Shown: piece by piece, positions 30,260 through 40,522 of the stretch
How the letters are laid out: each line of letters starts with the position of its first letter
Numbering within the stretch: position 1 is the first letter of the stretch
From: Phytophthora colocasiae
Lineage: Eukaryota > Oomycota > Peronosporomycetes > Peronosporales > Peronosporaceae
Assembly (NCBI GenBank): GCA_018806915.1
Contig: JAGKQI010000014.1
Coordinates: 29,226 to 93,225, forward strand
Direction of reading: 5' to 3'
Length of the DNA: 64,000 nucleotides
Notes under the pieces: generated by a model
The model's input: only the letters and a program-made list of their open reading frames with translations
What the model was told of the DNA's origin: nothing
The model's database searches: none
Translations under genes and position numbers: made by a program

Positions 30260-31096
30260 TTAACCAAACGTGCGATGCCTTGGGAAAAGCAATTCACGAG
30301 CTGGGTGACCCTCCGTTTAGAGACTACGAGACGGCACCGGACATCGACGTTTTCATTAAATCTCGCGTTCTTCGGTCGTTGGATGGCGGACAATTGTTGC
30401 AGAGATACATTTCTCGTTTCTACCGGGAGGAAGAGCGGCTAATTATCGTCTGGAAAATATCGTCCGAGGGTGAAGGAGCATTCAGTGGGCTACACGCAGA
30501 GGAAACGGCGTGGGTGCAGTGTGTAAAAAGCGACCAACGGCAACGGGTGTGATGCTGGAGGTTTGTGCGCAGCAAGCGCCTATGCAGTTCAACTTTGGTC
30601 CTAACAAGGGGCCTGCGGTGACCAAGTTTCACACCTTGTTGCAAGAATCACTTGAGGCCGACAGGAATAAAATTGTGAGGGTCTTAGAGAGGGTGCTTCT
30701 TGACGGTATTCTAACTGGAATCGAGTGCTAGCAGAGAGGTTGAGTTCTCGTGTAAAAAGCTAATGTACCCTTCAAAATTAGGTGTACAGTATGACGTCGT
30801 TCCTGATAGGCAAACAGCCACCAAGAACGGAAAGACAAGGCCCGAGGGTGATCTGCGAAAAATCAACGGAGACGCGAAGAACCAAATTGCATTTTGGAAG
30901 AGGCCGTGTTAGTGGCCCTGTCATGAAAGCACCCAAGTTAGTTACAATATAGGCAAGAAGACTTCGATGTCGTCGCAGCGGAGCAAGCAATCCCGTATGA
31001 ATATGATTCGCAAAAATTGAGTGAAGATGAGTACTGTACCTGGTTAGAACGCCAAGCGCTGGCCTCACTCATCAAAACGCAAAACACTAAGCAAGA

Positions 31097-31800
31097 ATGG
31101 ATGATCACCTGTCCTGTGGAAGCCCAGATCCTGACAACAAGCGAGGGAAACTGTTTCGGCCCGAGAAGTCCCGAGAGTATCGTCGTCAACAGAAAGAATC
31201 AGCGTAAAGAACTCCTCCGTCAAGAAGCTGCGTTGCTCCAGAAGTTAACCACTCTGCAACTCTTGAAGAAGGAGGAATTTGACAAAATCGACGCTACTCG
31301 GTCGCACAGTTATTTACTACTGAGAGATCTCGCGAGTCGCTTACTGGAGGAACGCAGAATCGCTGAAGCTCGACAGCAGCAGCTGATCGGTCTCATGAAC
31401 AACCAGAATTTCTACATCAACACAATTCGGAACTCTGTGGGCAGGCGACTCAGTACTGCAATGGCTTTAGTCAGGAGTCCGTGCAGCCAACATATTGGTA
31501 TCCCTACGGGGTCTAAAGCTTATGCTCTGTATCTTCAAGAGCTTGATGCGGGTTTCCAGATCACAAACGATGTTTTTCAAGCTTACGACGCGTTATTTTC
31601 CAGCGATACGAAATCTGTGAACAAGCAAGTGACCGATGGTGTAGTGGAGTACTTTTCCCCTCGATCGAAAGTTGTACTGCCGATGTCTGCTCCTAAGAGG
31701 GGCTATTTTGTGGAGAGCTGGCTCAGAACACTACCGCAACAAGGAAGGCTTCGTAAGATATCAAGATGTACAGGATCCCGACAACACCCTAGACAAGTTG
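31097..31800 (+). pseudogene. M96-like gene (type B), frameshifted and 3'-truncated
   Basis: Start MDDHLSCGSPDPDNKRGKL at 31097. Near 31200 the frame shifts within the basic region (EKSREYRRQQK), and the second frame carries LLRQEAALLQKLTTLQLLKK, YLLLRDLASRLLEERRIAEA and VTDGVVEYFSPRSKVVLPMS. It ends abruptly at 31800 within a DVQDPDNTL-like motif, where minus-strand M96 sequence starts. The START-like half is lost. Confidence 0.7.
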
Positions 31801-32086
31801 GTTAGACAACTCTTCTTCTTGGCGTTGTAAATTGACATTCTCGCACTTTCGGTAGAGTCGATACTCACGACATTTGATAGCTTCGTTGGCTTGACGAATT
31901 CTTTTCTTCTTTTGTGGACCATGCTTCTTGCTTCCCGACGTTTGAAAATGAAATGGTTCATCGTCGAATTAGCTCTTCCGTTTCGGTGAACAGAATACTC
32001 TGGTTTAATCTGTCCAGTTCTGGTGGCCGGATGGTCATGGAGACGTCGGGTGTTAACGAGAATGCTGTGTCAGACTCTACCATCAT
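31800..32086 (-). pseudogene. M96-like N-terminal fragment
   Basis: ATG at 32086 (MMVESDTAFSLTPDVSMTI), in-frame stop after about 42 codons. A frame change then reveals a basic region (RIRQANEAIKCREYRLYRK) and the zipper start (NLQRQEEELSNQ), where the fragment is cut at the junction with the plus-strand copy. It belongs to the subfamily of 26637-27916. Confidence 0.65.
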
Positions 32087-32225
32087 TTAGTCACTTGACG
32101 TAATGGCAAATTTGGCAATGACAAACCAACGAATTGGTAACTGCACTGAGATTTCTGTCCTACCAAAAAAAAAGCTCTGCCGTATTCATGGCGCAAACCT
32201 GTTCACTCATCAAAACGCAAGCAAC

Positions 32226-33208
32226 AGAGAACGTCATCGCGACATTTTAATACGAAAGATGATTGATTTTCCGCCCTTGGACAGCCAGCAAAGGAGACTG
32301 CGAGAATACCGACGTCAGCAGAAGGCCATGCGTAAGGAACACCTCCGTCAAGAAGCTTCGTTACTTCGAGAGTTAACCGCCTTGCAACTGTCGAAGAAGA
32401 AGGAAGTTGCCAAAAGTGATGCCACTCGACCACATAATTGTTTACTGCTACGAGATCTCTACTGGACTATCCGCGATATTGTCGGCGGGCAATTAAGCGC
32501 TGCGATGGCTTTAGTCAGGAGTCCTTACAACCAACGCGTTGGTTGTTCCACCAGTGCTGAAAACTACGCCGTGTATCTTCGGGCGTATATCGGGGCTGGA
32601 CCCGAGTTTCCAGATCACAAACAAGGTTTTTCGAGCTTGTGACGTGTTATTTGCCAGTGAAACCAAATCTGTCCACAAGCAAGTGACCGATAATTTAGTG
32701 GAGTACTTTTCTCCTCGGTCGAGAGTTGTTCCGCCGATGTCACCTCTAAAAGCTGGGGGTACGTTATGGAGAGTTGGCTCGCAACACTACCACAACAAGG
32801 AAGGTTTCGTACGGTATGAAGACGTTGAAGATCCAGAAAATACGCTAATCGAGAGCTTCATCGACTCAAGTGTAGGAATACAAGTGAATGTACGGCAGCA
32901 CTTTATCGCGTGCCAATTTCAATTCAGCAACCAAGCCTTCATGACCTGGCATTTAGTTTCCGAGCGAATTGGAGTATTCAATGGATTGAGAGCAGATGAA
33001 ACTGGATGGATGAAATTCGACTTCACCGACAGAACGTGGAACGGTGTTTGAAACGTGCGTCTGCCGAGCTCCACAGAGACGATATTTGATGAATCTGTGG
33101 TACGAATTTTACAAAAGTTTGCAACAAATCAGTGAAAACACACTGGACAATGTGGTGACTGTAGCTGAAACAGTCTTGCTAGGAAAATTGTTAGAAGACA
33201 TGAAGTAG
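32226..33208 (+). pseudogene. M96-like gene (type B), start codon lost, frameshifted
   Basis: The upstream flank cactcatcaaaacgcaagc matches the flank of the other type B genes, but the expected ATG is altered (aacg). The body encodes LREYRRQQKAMRKEHLRQEA, LLRDLYWTIRDIVGGQL, then in a second frame NKVFRACDVLFASETKSVHK, HNKEGFVRYEDVEDPENTLI and SERIGVFNGLRADETGW. A final shift leads to FETCVCRAPQRRY and AETVLLGKLLEDMK with TAG at 33206-33208. A segment of the middle helix is deleted. Confidence 0.7.
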
Positions 33209-33382
33209 ATCGTCGGTTAATCTGTTCTGTAACAACGCTGCCACCTCATCCTTACGCAACTGTGTCGAGTCCTACTGGGAAGAGTACACACCATGTCTTT
33301 CCTTCACGACAACCTGCTCAAGTGCAAAATACATGTTTATCTTGTCAGGGTAAAGTGTAAAGTTATCCATAATTTATTGCTA
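33209..33382. other. Short spacer between convergent M96-like copies
   Basis: 174 bases separating the stop of the plus-strand type B copy and the stop of the minus-strand type A copy, so the two genes converge tail to tail. No separate feature is seen. Confidence 0.5.
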
Positions 33383-34553
33383 TTAGCATTCGATCCCAGT
33401 CAAAACGTCGTCAAGCAGCAACTTCCTAAGGCCGCCACAAAATTCAGTTTGTCTTGCTCAAGAGATTCCTGCAGCAAGTTGTTGAATTTGACCACCTCTG
33501 GTTCCTTGTTGGAAGAAATGTTGAATCGCATAGGTAATTGTTGTACACAAACCTCCAGCATCACACCCGTTGCTGTTGGTCGCAAAATCATCCACGCCGT
33601 TTCCTCTGCATGTAGCCCACTGAAAGCTCCTTCACCCTCGGACGACATTTTCCAGACAAGAACCAGTCGATCCTTCTCCTTGTAAAAGCGAGAGATAAAT
33701 CTCTGCACTAATTGTCCAATATTCATCGACGTCAGGACGCGCGACTTGATGAAAACATCGTCGTCCGGTGCTATCTCGTAGCCTCCAAACGCGGGCTTTT
33801 CTTGCTCGTGGACGACCGCCCACAAGGCCTCGCATGTCTTGTCAAAGCTGTAGGGCAGTGCTACCTTTGTCACGTGGTGATAAAGGCTCACTTCTCCATC
33901 TTCCTGCCGCCGCTGGGTTGAAGTGTACGTCGTTTCTTGTAGACTTGGCATGCTGTAAAGTCCATGATGATGTCTACGCGAGCGTAGCAGCCTTCAAGTT
34001 GTTGCAAGTAGGTCATATAGAGAGCGCTGGTCTTTTAGTGCTGCATCGGGATGTCGTTAAGGTCCCCTGCAACCTGTTGAAGCCCCTTAATGTATTCAGC
34101 CTGTTGCTGAATAGCAGCGAGGAGCTTCTTGTTCTCTTCTTCCGAATAAATTCGATGTCCATGCTGTCGATCGGCTTCTAGAGCCCATTGCGAGTTCGTC
34201 AACTGTCGTGTTTTGTGTAAACTTTTGAACTGTTTCCTTCTGGACTTCTGCTCGTTCAGCTGATGCAGCTTCTCAGTCAACTCGTCCACTTGCTGCTGCA
34301 GCTCGTCCCGAAGGGTTTTGAGTTTGTGTCGGTAGCGTTGCTGTCGTTTCTTCTCAACCTCTCGCTTGTGAACGCGTACGTCGGAGATGATTGGTTTTGT
34401 AGCAGCATTGCGACTGACGACAGGAGTAGTGAAGGAGAACGCGGGGTCTGTGGAGCTTCCTGCAAACACCCGAGGGGTGAGAGGCACGCTGAAATCGATT
34501 AGCCCCACGATATCGTCGAACAAGACCTCGTCCGTCGTTATCAAGTCAGTCAT
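33383..34553 (-). pseudogene. M96-like gene (type A), premature stop and frameshifts
   Basis: Start MTDLITTDEVLFDDIVGLI at 34553. Basic region REVEKKRQQRYRHKLKTLRD, zipper (ELQQQVDELTEKLHQLNEQK), helix (WALEADRQHGHRIYSEEE). TAA at 34035-34037 stops the frame, which resumes at once (KTSALYMTYLQQLEGCYARV) and shifts by one near 33957 to a 184-codon frame with VFIKSRVLTSMNIGQLVQRF and EGEGAFSGLHAEETAW. A last shift near 33410 hides the native end VLTGIEC with stop at 33383. It is the most complete type A copy in the window and shows the full N-terminus that the others lack. Confidence 0.75.
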
Positions 34554-34768
34554 GATCAACTCTCGCGTGTGGTTTTTCAGTTGTGACTTGTGATGACCGG
34601 TGACCTGATCGCCCAAAACCACTCGGAAGTTACAACCTGGCTCTACGTGATCAAATCCCAACACTGTTCATGAGAAACCAGGTGGTACTACCACCTGGTA
34701 TAAGACTGGAAGACTTGGCGCAATCAAAAACCGAAACATTAACCCTTTTGAAGACACGTACAGGTACT
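34554..34768. other. 5' flank of a type A M96-like copy
   Basis: No gene. It holds a short inverted repeat (aaccaggtggta and taccacctggt, about 34677-34700). It ends at the TA target of the Tigger-like element. Confidence 0.4.
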
Positions 34769-34792
34769 TACTACACCTTTGCCCGGCCAAAG

Positions 34793-35230
34793 GGGCTCGC
34801 CGGTGGCCCAGTGGGTTAGCATCCGCTGATCCACGAACTGACCGAGGGTTCGAGCCCCGCCTCCGTCGCCCTTTTCGACTTCTGCTCTCCTCTCTCACCG
34901 CTGCCCTTCTCTGTTCATTTCCCATCACTCACAAGCTCTTCTCTAAGACATCGGGACCAATCAAGGCACAACTAACACGGAGACAAGACTCAAGGAGTTG
35001 GCGCGGTCGCAGTACTCTACCCGGCCAGGCACCAGCTGGGGGCTCATCAACGGTGGCCCATTGGGCAAAATTCCCAAGAAATTCAAGCGTACCGGTCATA
35101 GCCTAAGGGTAACCGAGTAGCCGTAGGAAATTAGTTAGGAGTAACCTTGCTTAGACGTCAATGCGCCTGTTTCTAACAGGCTTCGAAATAAGTACCTAAT
35201 ATAAGGGGTTCGAGTCCTCCCTCCCCCCCC
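34793..35230 (+). mobile_element. Dimeric tRNA-derived SINE
   Basis: The insert is flanked by the 17-base direct repeat cctttgcccggccaaag (34776-34792 and 35231-35247). It begins with a tRNA-like module (A box tggcccagtgggttagc; B box gggttcgagcccc) and contains a second module (ggtggcccattgggc ... ggggttcgagtcc near 35040-35220). It ends in a C-rich tail (ten C). Long target duplications indicate LINE-type retrotransposition. There is no protein coding. Confidence 0.75.
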
Positions 35231-35369
35231 CCTTTGCCCGGCCAAAGTGGGCTAATCAGCATCCAATGTGGGCAGGATTAATTTTAGGCGGCTGACAGAA
35301 ACCCAAAATAGCCCAAAACTTTTTTTTCACACAATCAAAGTGGGCTAATCATCATTCAAAGCGGGCAAA

Positions 35370-36012
35370 CTACTGGCCATAGGACATATCTTCCTTACGA
35401 ATTGCTGCATGCACAAACTTCGAAGCGTGCAACTCTACGTTCTGCACCATGCGCTGAGTGATTCGCGGCATACAAGTGTTGGTAGCTCGCTCGAGAAGCC
35501 TCATGCGAGCTTCTGTCTTCGAAATGGGTGGACCAGTAATACTCTCGGTCAGTGGGTCGTTCATCTCTTCCCTCGCTGTAGCTAGGTAGGTTTTGATGTG
35601 CGCTTTAAGAGCGCTAAAGCAGTTTTCGATCGGGTTACACATGGGGCTGTATGGACCAAGTCGAAGCAAGATCGCAGCGGGTCTGTACAAGCTCCTCTGT
35701 ACGAGAGTGTGCTGGTGCATTGTCGAACACGATGACGATCTTTTTGTCCCTATACTCCTCGTGATAGATGTTGCTCTCCTTGATGACCTCATACAGATCC
35801 TCTACGAAGTCGGCGTTGGTTTGCATTTTAATGCTGCCTCTTTGCGTTAGGAAGGTCAACAGCACGGTCGAGCTAACAACTCGCTCCGCTGTGCTCCGTG
35901 GGAACCCGTTATAATGGGCAACAGCACGCCAGTTGCCACCGGCGTGGTATGCTTTGAGGGCGCGACGGCGTTCTTCAGGTGTGTGGGTCTTAGTGGCGGT
36001 TTGGGAAGGCAT
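35370..36012 (-). pseudogene. Tc1/IS630-like transposase remnant
   Basis: ATG at 36012 (MPSQTATKTHTPEERRRALK), HTH-like start (GNWRAVAHYNGFPRSTAE), then a deletion that removes the part with the first catalytic Asp. It continues with VIVFDNAPAHSRTEELV (second Asp), shifts frame near 35680 and goes on with GPYSPMCNPIENCFSALKAH (the Glu of DDE) to stop at 35370, which lies right at the inner edge of the left TIR. Inactive. Confidence 0.7.
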
Positions 36013-36218
36013 CTGGGTTGTGTAATATCAGTTGCAGATTGACTTTGTGGTCTCCGTTTCGGGCGCATGCGAAGTACTGTACATGTACGAATGATTGGCT
36101 GGTACCGCCTTACCTCTGTCCTAACGACACTTGGGGATTTCGGAGAAGGAGGAAGTGTGTAGCGGGTAAGGGTAAACAACTACGATTTAGATGACGCGAA
36201 AGTACAATTTAGCGGAGA

Positions 36219-37785
36219 TTAATTGTCTTCGAGATCACTATCGATGTCCTGATCTGGGTGAACTGGTTTGCTTAAGACGCCTAAGTTGCGCAGGTCCTCT
36301 ACAAGCCACTCAATGCAACCTTCACTGTGCGTAGTGTCATCATTCGCTATACGAGTGTCACCAAGGATACCCACCTTCGAAAACCCACCGATTATTGTGG
36401 TAGTCTTCAAAGTGTCCCAACTTGAGCAAACCCATGCAGCAATGTCATCGCGACTGGGTGGTGTGATTCTGAAAACCGAGCATGTTTCTTCATTACGAAT
36501 CTCGCGAATCCGATCTCTGGCCACGTCTTGCATATCATCCCTTGATACTACTTCAACGCGTGCTGATATTCCAAGCCGTTGCGCTGCACGTCCTTCTTCT
36601 AATGCGTGATGTCCAGCGACCTGTTCCCGAAGCCTTTCAACCCAGTAGTTTCTGCAGTGTGCACTTAAATGGATGGTTCCAGGCCACATCTGCTGGTTGG
36701 CATACATAAGTATACCTTGGTGGCACCTTTTGAGTATCACGTTAATCGATGCTGCATATTCGACGACCTCAGTGGTCCAATGACCGGAAAAGTCGTCCCA
36801 CAGCAGTAAGATTTTCTCTTCGATGTTTGGTCTGCTAGCGAATTGGTACTCGAGAAACTTGATAGATATTCTAGCATTCCACCAAGCAGTCGGGTTACCA
36901 TATATCTGACAGGCGTGCTCCTCTTGCAAGGCCTTCATTTTTGGCCACAACATATTGCGCCCAAAGCCGTTTGACTCGACTCCTTTTGTTGCTGTTTTAT
37001 CCTTGGTCGACGCAGCCTTTGCCTTGAAAATGATAATGGGCGGATACTTGTTACCATGCCAGTCAGCAAGAAGCATCACCGTTGCTCTCTCCTTGTCCTT
37101 ACCAGCACATAACCCATACCGTCTTTTGGCCAGTGCCATTGATGGTAGTGGTTGGCAGGTATTCGTAGAATACTGCAGTTTGGTCGGCGTTGAGCACCGT
37201 TGAAATATTGTGCTCGACTATTAGCTGACGCACCTCTTCACAGAATTGTGCTGCCTTCAGCTGGGCGTCTTCGGGTGTGGTTTGGCCTTGGCGAGTTCGA
37301 CGTCGTATTGACAGTTTATTACGTCGCATGAAGCCCTTCCTCCATGAGTAGGAAGCACTGAATATTTCTGGAGGAAGGCCTCTGTCCTTGTAACTTCAAG
37401 AGCCTTGAAATGCAACATTTGAGCAGATACCGGGAAGCCTTCACTCCTCAAAGAGTTTATCCACATGACGAGGTACTCTTCAGCTCCGCCTGGAAGTATA
37501 ATTGCGTCTCCGACGTTTCGCACGTTCTTGTAATGCCCTTGCCGTGACTGCACATGTACTCAATGACCGCACGATTTTCTTCCACGCGCCGAAATATCGT
37601 TGCTTCTTCTTTATTTCGGCGGCACTCTTGATCCCCTTGTACATTCTGGAGATCACCTCTCGACTTGAAACCCCGGTGTCGAGAAGTAGGAGAATCTCCA
37701 GCTTGTGCTTGTAATCGACTCGGACTCGCTGATACGTTCGTGGCTTCTTCCCAGTACCGGTGACACATTTGCGGCCCTTGGGCAT
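36219..37785 (-). pseudogene. Tigger/pogo-like transposase (several frameshifts)
   Basis: Start MPKGRKCVTGTGKKPRTYQ at 37785, with an HTH part (KLEILLLLDTGVSSREVISR) and a CENP-B-like second helix region (GGAEEYLVMWINSLRSEGFP) in a second frame. The DDE core has STVLNADQTAVFYEYLPTTT, then LLLWDDFSGHWTTEVVEYAA. The third Asp context (CQPADVAWNHPF) lies in a shifted frame near 36680. The tail is acidic (PDQDIDSDLEDN) and stops at 36219. At least four indels are needed to join it. Confidence 0.75.
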
Positions 37786-38104
37786 TGTACTGCAAATGCC
37801 TGAATGACACAATCGCCAGCCTAAGTTTTAGAAATGTCGGTATAGTGTTTTAGTGCGGTCAGGAAGGACAGTCACATGTTTTCTTCAAGACTTCCTATTG
37901 GCTGAACAATGAGTTCTCTTAGGACTAGTGTGTCGTTAGGACAGAGGTAAACCGGTAGTTGCCCGCTTTGAATGATGATTAGCCCACTTTGATTGTGTGA
38001 AAAAAAAAGTTTTGGGCTATTTTGGGTTTCTGTCAGCCGCCTAAAATTAATCCTGCCCACATTGGATGCTGATTAGCCCACTTTGGCCGGGCAAAGGTGT
38101 AGTA

Positions 38105-38500
38105 CTCAACTGTGACGACGTCAAAGTTTACGTTCTCAAAGGTAAGGTTCACTATTTATTTGCTACCGGTACCAGTAAAAGCATCTTGAAGCTGCAATTT
38201 ACCAACGCTTTTCGCCATGTTCCTCTTGTCGGGATTAATACAAAAGTTGTGAAATTGAGCCAACCAACCAGGTGACGTAAGATATGATGGCACTTTTCAT
38301 TTTGAGTAAAACCTTGAGTCATTTTGTATTTTGATGCATTTGCGAATTGAAAGCATTCAAAGCACTAAAACGCTTACTTCCGAGTATTTATTGCTCTTGC
38401 AGTAGCTGAGATATAATACTTAGTACGCTACAAATGACTGTGTGGAAGAGTTCGGCCCGGAGTGTACAAGAATCAAAACTCGTACAGCGCAACTTGTGTT
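38105..38500. other. Intergenic region between the Tigger-like element and a type B copy
   Basis: No gene is seen in these 396 bases. AT-rich 3' flank of the minus-strand gene ending at 38501. Confidence 0.4.
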
Positions 38501-39576
38501 CTACTCCATTTCTTCTAGCATGTTTCCTAGCAAGGCACTTTGAGCTAAACATACCATCGCAAATTTTGTGTACAACTCGGTAGAAATCGTTTTCACTGAT
38601 TCAGCAAACGTGAAGGTATCTGTAGAAGGTGTTGGGGTTCGACAGATGCACATTTCCAGCACTGCCCCAGGCTCCGTTGGATCGGCCGAAGCTTTCATCC
38701 TACAATACCCTGTTTCGTCCGACCGCAGCCCGCTGAAAACGCCCATTCCCTCCGATATGAAGTTCCAGATCATGATAACTTGGTTGTCGAGACAAAATCG
38801 GCGGGAAATAAAGTGCTGCTGCACCTTCACCGGCATCCCTGTCTGGAGTGCACTTAAGTCAGCGAAGCTTGCCACTAGCGTGTTGTCCGGGTCCTGAACG
38901 TCTACACGCCGCACGAAACCTTCCTTGTTGCTGTGGTATTGCACGCCGATGTCACATAAAGTGTTCCCCGCCTTGAGTGGTGAGAGCGAAAGGACAACTC
39001 TCGTTCGAGAGAGTAAAACTCCACGGCACCTTCAGTCACTTGCTTGTGGACAGCTTGACATTGACTGGCGAATAACGCACCGAAAGCTCGAAAAACCTCA
39101 TTCGCGGTCTGGAAATTCGCGTCCAGCCTTTGGATATACCCGGCGTATTTGTCAACGCCCGCTGAACTGCCAATGCGTTGTCTGTGTGCACTGCCGTCCT
39201 TGCGTAATGACACCACAGTGCTTAACTGCTTGCCCACCATGTCGCGGATCGTATTGATGTAGATGGCCTGGGTGCTGATTGCACTGATAAGTTGTTCCTG
39301 CCGAAATTCCGAAACTCTACGTTCCACCTGTAGTCGTTCGGCCATATCTCTCCACAGTAAGTAACCGTGTGGCCGGGCAGCGTCAAATTGGGCAAATTCC
39401 TCCTGCTTCAAGAGCTGCACTGATGCTAATTTTTGCTGTAACGAAAGTGCTTCACGCTGGAGTTCTTTACGCTGGTTCTTCTGTTGACGACGATACTCTC
39501 GGGACTTCTCGGGCCCAAACAGTTTCCTTCGCTTGTTGTCATGATCTGGGCTTCCACAGGACAGGTGATCATTCAT
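38501..39576 (-). pseudogene. M96-like gene (type B), nearly intact, one frameshift
   Basis: Start MNDHLSCGSPDHDNKRRKL at 39576, supported by an initiator motif at 39586-39602. Basic region EKSREYRRQQKNQRKEL, helices (YLLWRDMAERLQVERRVSEF), and at about 39015 one base appears missing. The remaining frame has VQYHSNKEGFVRRVDVQDPD, MGVFSGLRSDETGY and CICRTPTPSTDTF, ending ALLGNMLEEME at 38501. About 358 residues if joined. A single indel is the only lesion, so it may be functional. Confidence 0.75.
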
Positions 39577-39585
39577 TCTTGCTTG

Positions 39586-39602
39586 CGTTTTGATGAGTGA
39601 GC
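39586..39602 (-). promoter_or_regulatory. Oomycete initiator-like motif of a type B M96-like gene
   Basis: The minus-strand sequence GCTCACTCATCAAAACG lies ten bases before the ATG at 39576 and is repeated before the other type B copies (about 31060-31076 and 32198-32220). It matches the TCAYTYY core of the oomycete Inr. Confidence 0.5.
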
Positions 39603-40017
39603 CCAGCTTGGCGTTCTGACCTTCTCAAATCTCTTACCGTAACTTACGGTCCGTAAGTACTCATCTGTGACAACGCTGCCTTTCCTCTATCTCCACTCAA
39701 TTTTTGCGAAATGGTATTCGTACGGTACGGGATTGCTTGCTTCGCTGTGACGACATCGGTGCTTCTTCCGTTTTGGGCCTGTAATATATTGTATTGTCAT
39801 GCTACCCTTCAAGGGGTAACCCTTGGTTTCGTGACAGGGCCAGTAACGTGGGGAAACTTTCTTTGTTCTTCGCGTCTCGGTTGCTTTTATCCTTGGACCA
39901 TGTTTTCGATCGCTGTTTGCCGATCAAGAACTACTTTGTATACCACGCGTGAGAAAGTTTTGAACGGTACATTAGTTTAGCTTACACGAAAACCCTCATT
40001 GACGCAATGCTCTCTTG

Positions 40018-40243
40018 CTAGCACCCGGTTCCAGTCAGAACGCCGCTAAGAAGCACCCTCTCTAAGACCCTCACAATTTTATTCCTGTCGGCCTCAAGTG
40101 ATTCTTGCAACAAGGTGTAAACTTGGTCACCGCTGGCCCCTTGTTGGGACCAAAGTTGAACTGCATAGGCGCTTGCTGCACACAAACCTTCAGCATCACA
40201 CCCGTTGCCGTTGGCCGCTCACGCACCCACGCCGTGTCCTCTG
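40018..40243 (-). pseudogene. M96-like gene (type A), 3' part, cut by Copia
   Basis: The minus strand from the Copia junction reads through the family end with a Thr-Gly-x-Cys terminus and TAG at 40018. It continues the gene part at 47094-47489. The five-base TSD CTCTG lies at 40239-40243 and 47094-47098. It is the inverted partner of the plus-strand copy at 28963-30731. Confidence 0.75.
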
Positions 40244-40518
40244 TGTTGAGGTTAGGGCTCGTTCACAGGGACCACCTCTACACCGTGTCTTCTATAAACT
40301 AATAATGAAGAGACACGGTACTTTTGACTCTAATAAATAATGTACTAAAATGTCTGTGACATCAGTGCGATGAATGGTAGCAGCAATTCTAGACTACGTT
40401 TCTGAATGCCGCATACTATTTTCTAGTGAGTAGCTATCTACTTTCTTAACATTAATCTTACTTCTTCTTTCTCTCTTCTACCCTACTCCCTTCAAGCTGC
40501 GCCCAAGTTCCCGCAACA
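40244..40518 (+). repeat. Copia left LTR
   Basis: 275 bases, TG...CA ends. It differs from the right LTR (292 bases) mostly by missing single bases. Of the clear differences, most are one- or two-base length changes, with few substitutions. Confidence 0.9.
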
Positions 40519-40522
40519 GGTC

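Larger units (their letters stand above)
28963..30731 (+). pseudogene. M96-like gene (type A), 5'-truncated, split by a TTAA element
   Basis: The plus strand starts inside the gene (EERKELVAAFNQQTEYVKVL) and runs in frame to ALPYTF, where a 984-base element is inserted at TTAA. It resumes at 30264 (CDALGKAIHELGDPPF, DVFIKSRVLRSLDGGQLLQRY, EGEGAFSGLHAEETAW), shifts near 30520, and ends VLLDGILTGIEC with stop at 30731. The basic region is missing. It is the inverted partner of the copy split by the Copia element (40018-40243 and 47094-47489). Confidence 0.75.
34771..38102 (-). mobile_element. Tigger/pogo-like DNA transposon with long TIRs
   Basis: TA flanks at 34769-34770 and 38103-38104. The ends read ctacacctttgcccggccaa in inverted orientation. 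The TIR continues for roughly 140 bases (gggctaatcagcatccaatg, gcggctgacagaaacccaaa and so on) and ends near 35375 and 37945. The left TIR is interrupted by a SINE (34793-35230) with a 17-base target duplication. The interior holds remains of two unrelated transposases, one Tigger-like and one Tc1/IS630-like. Confidence 0.85.
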
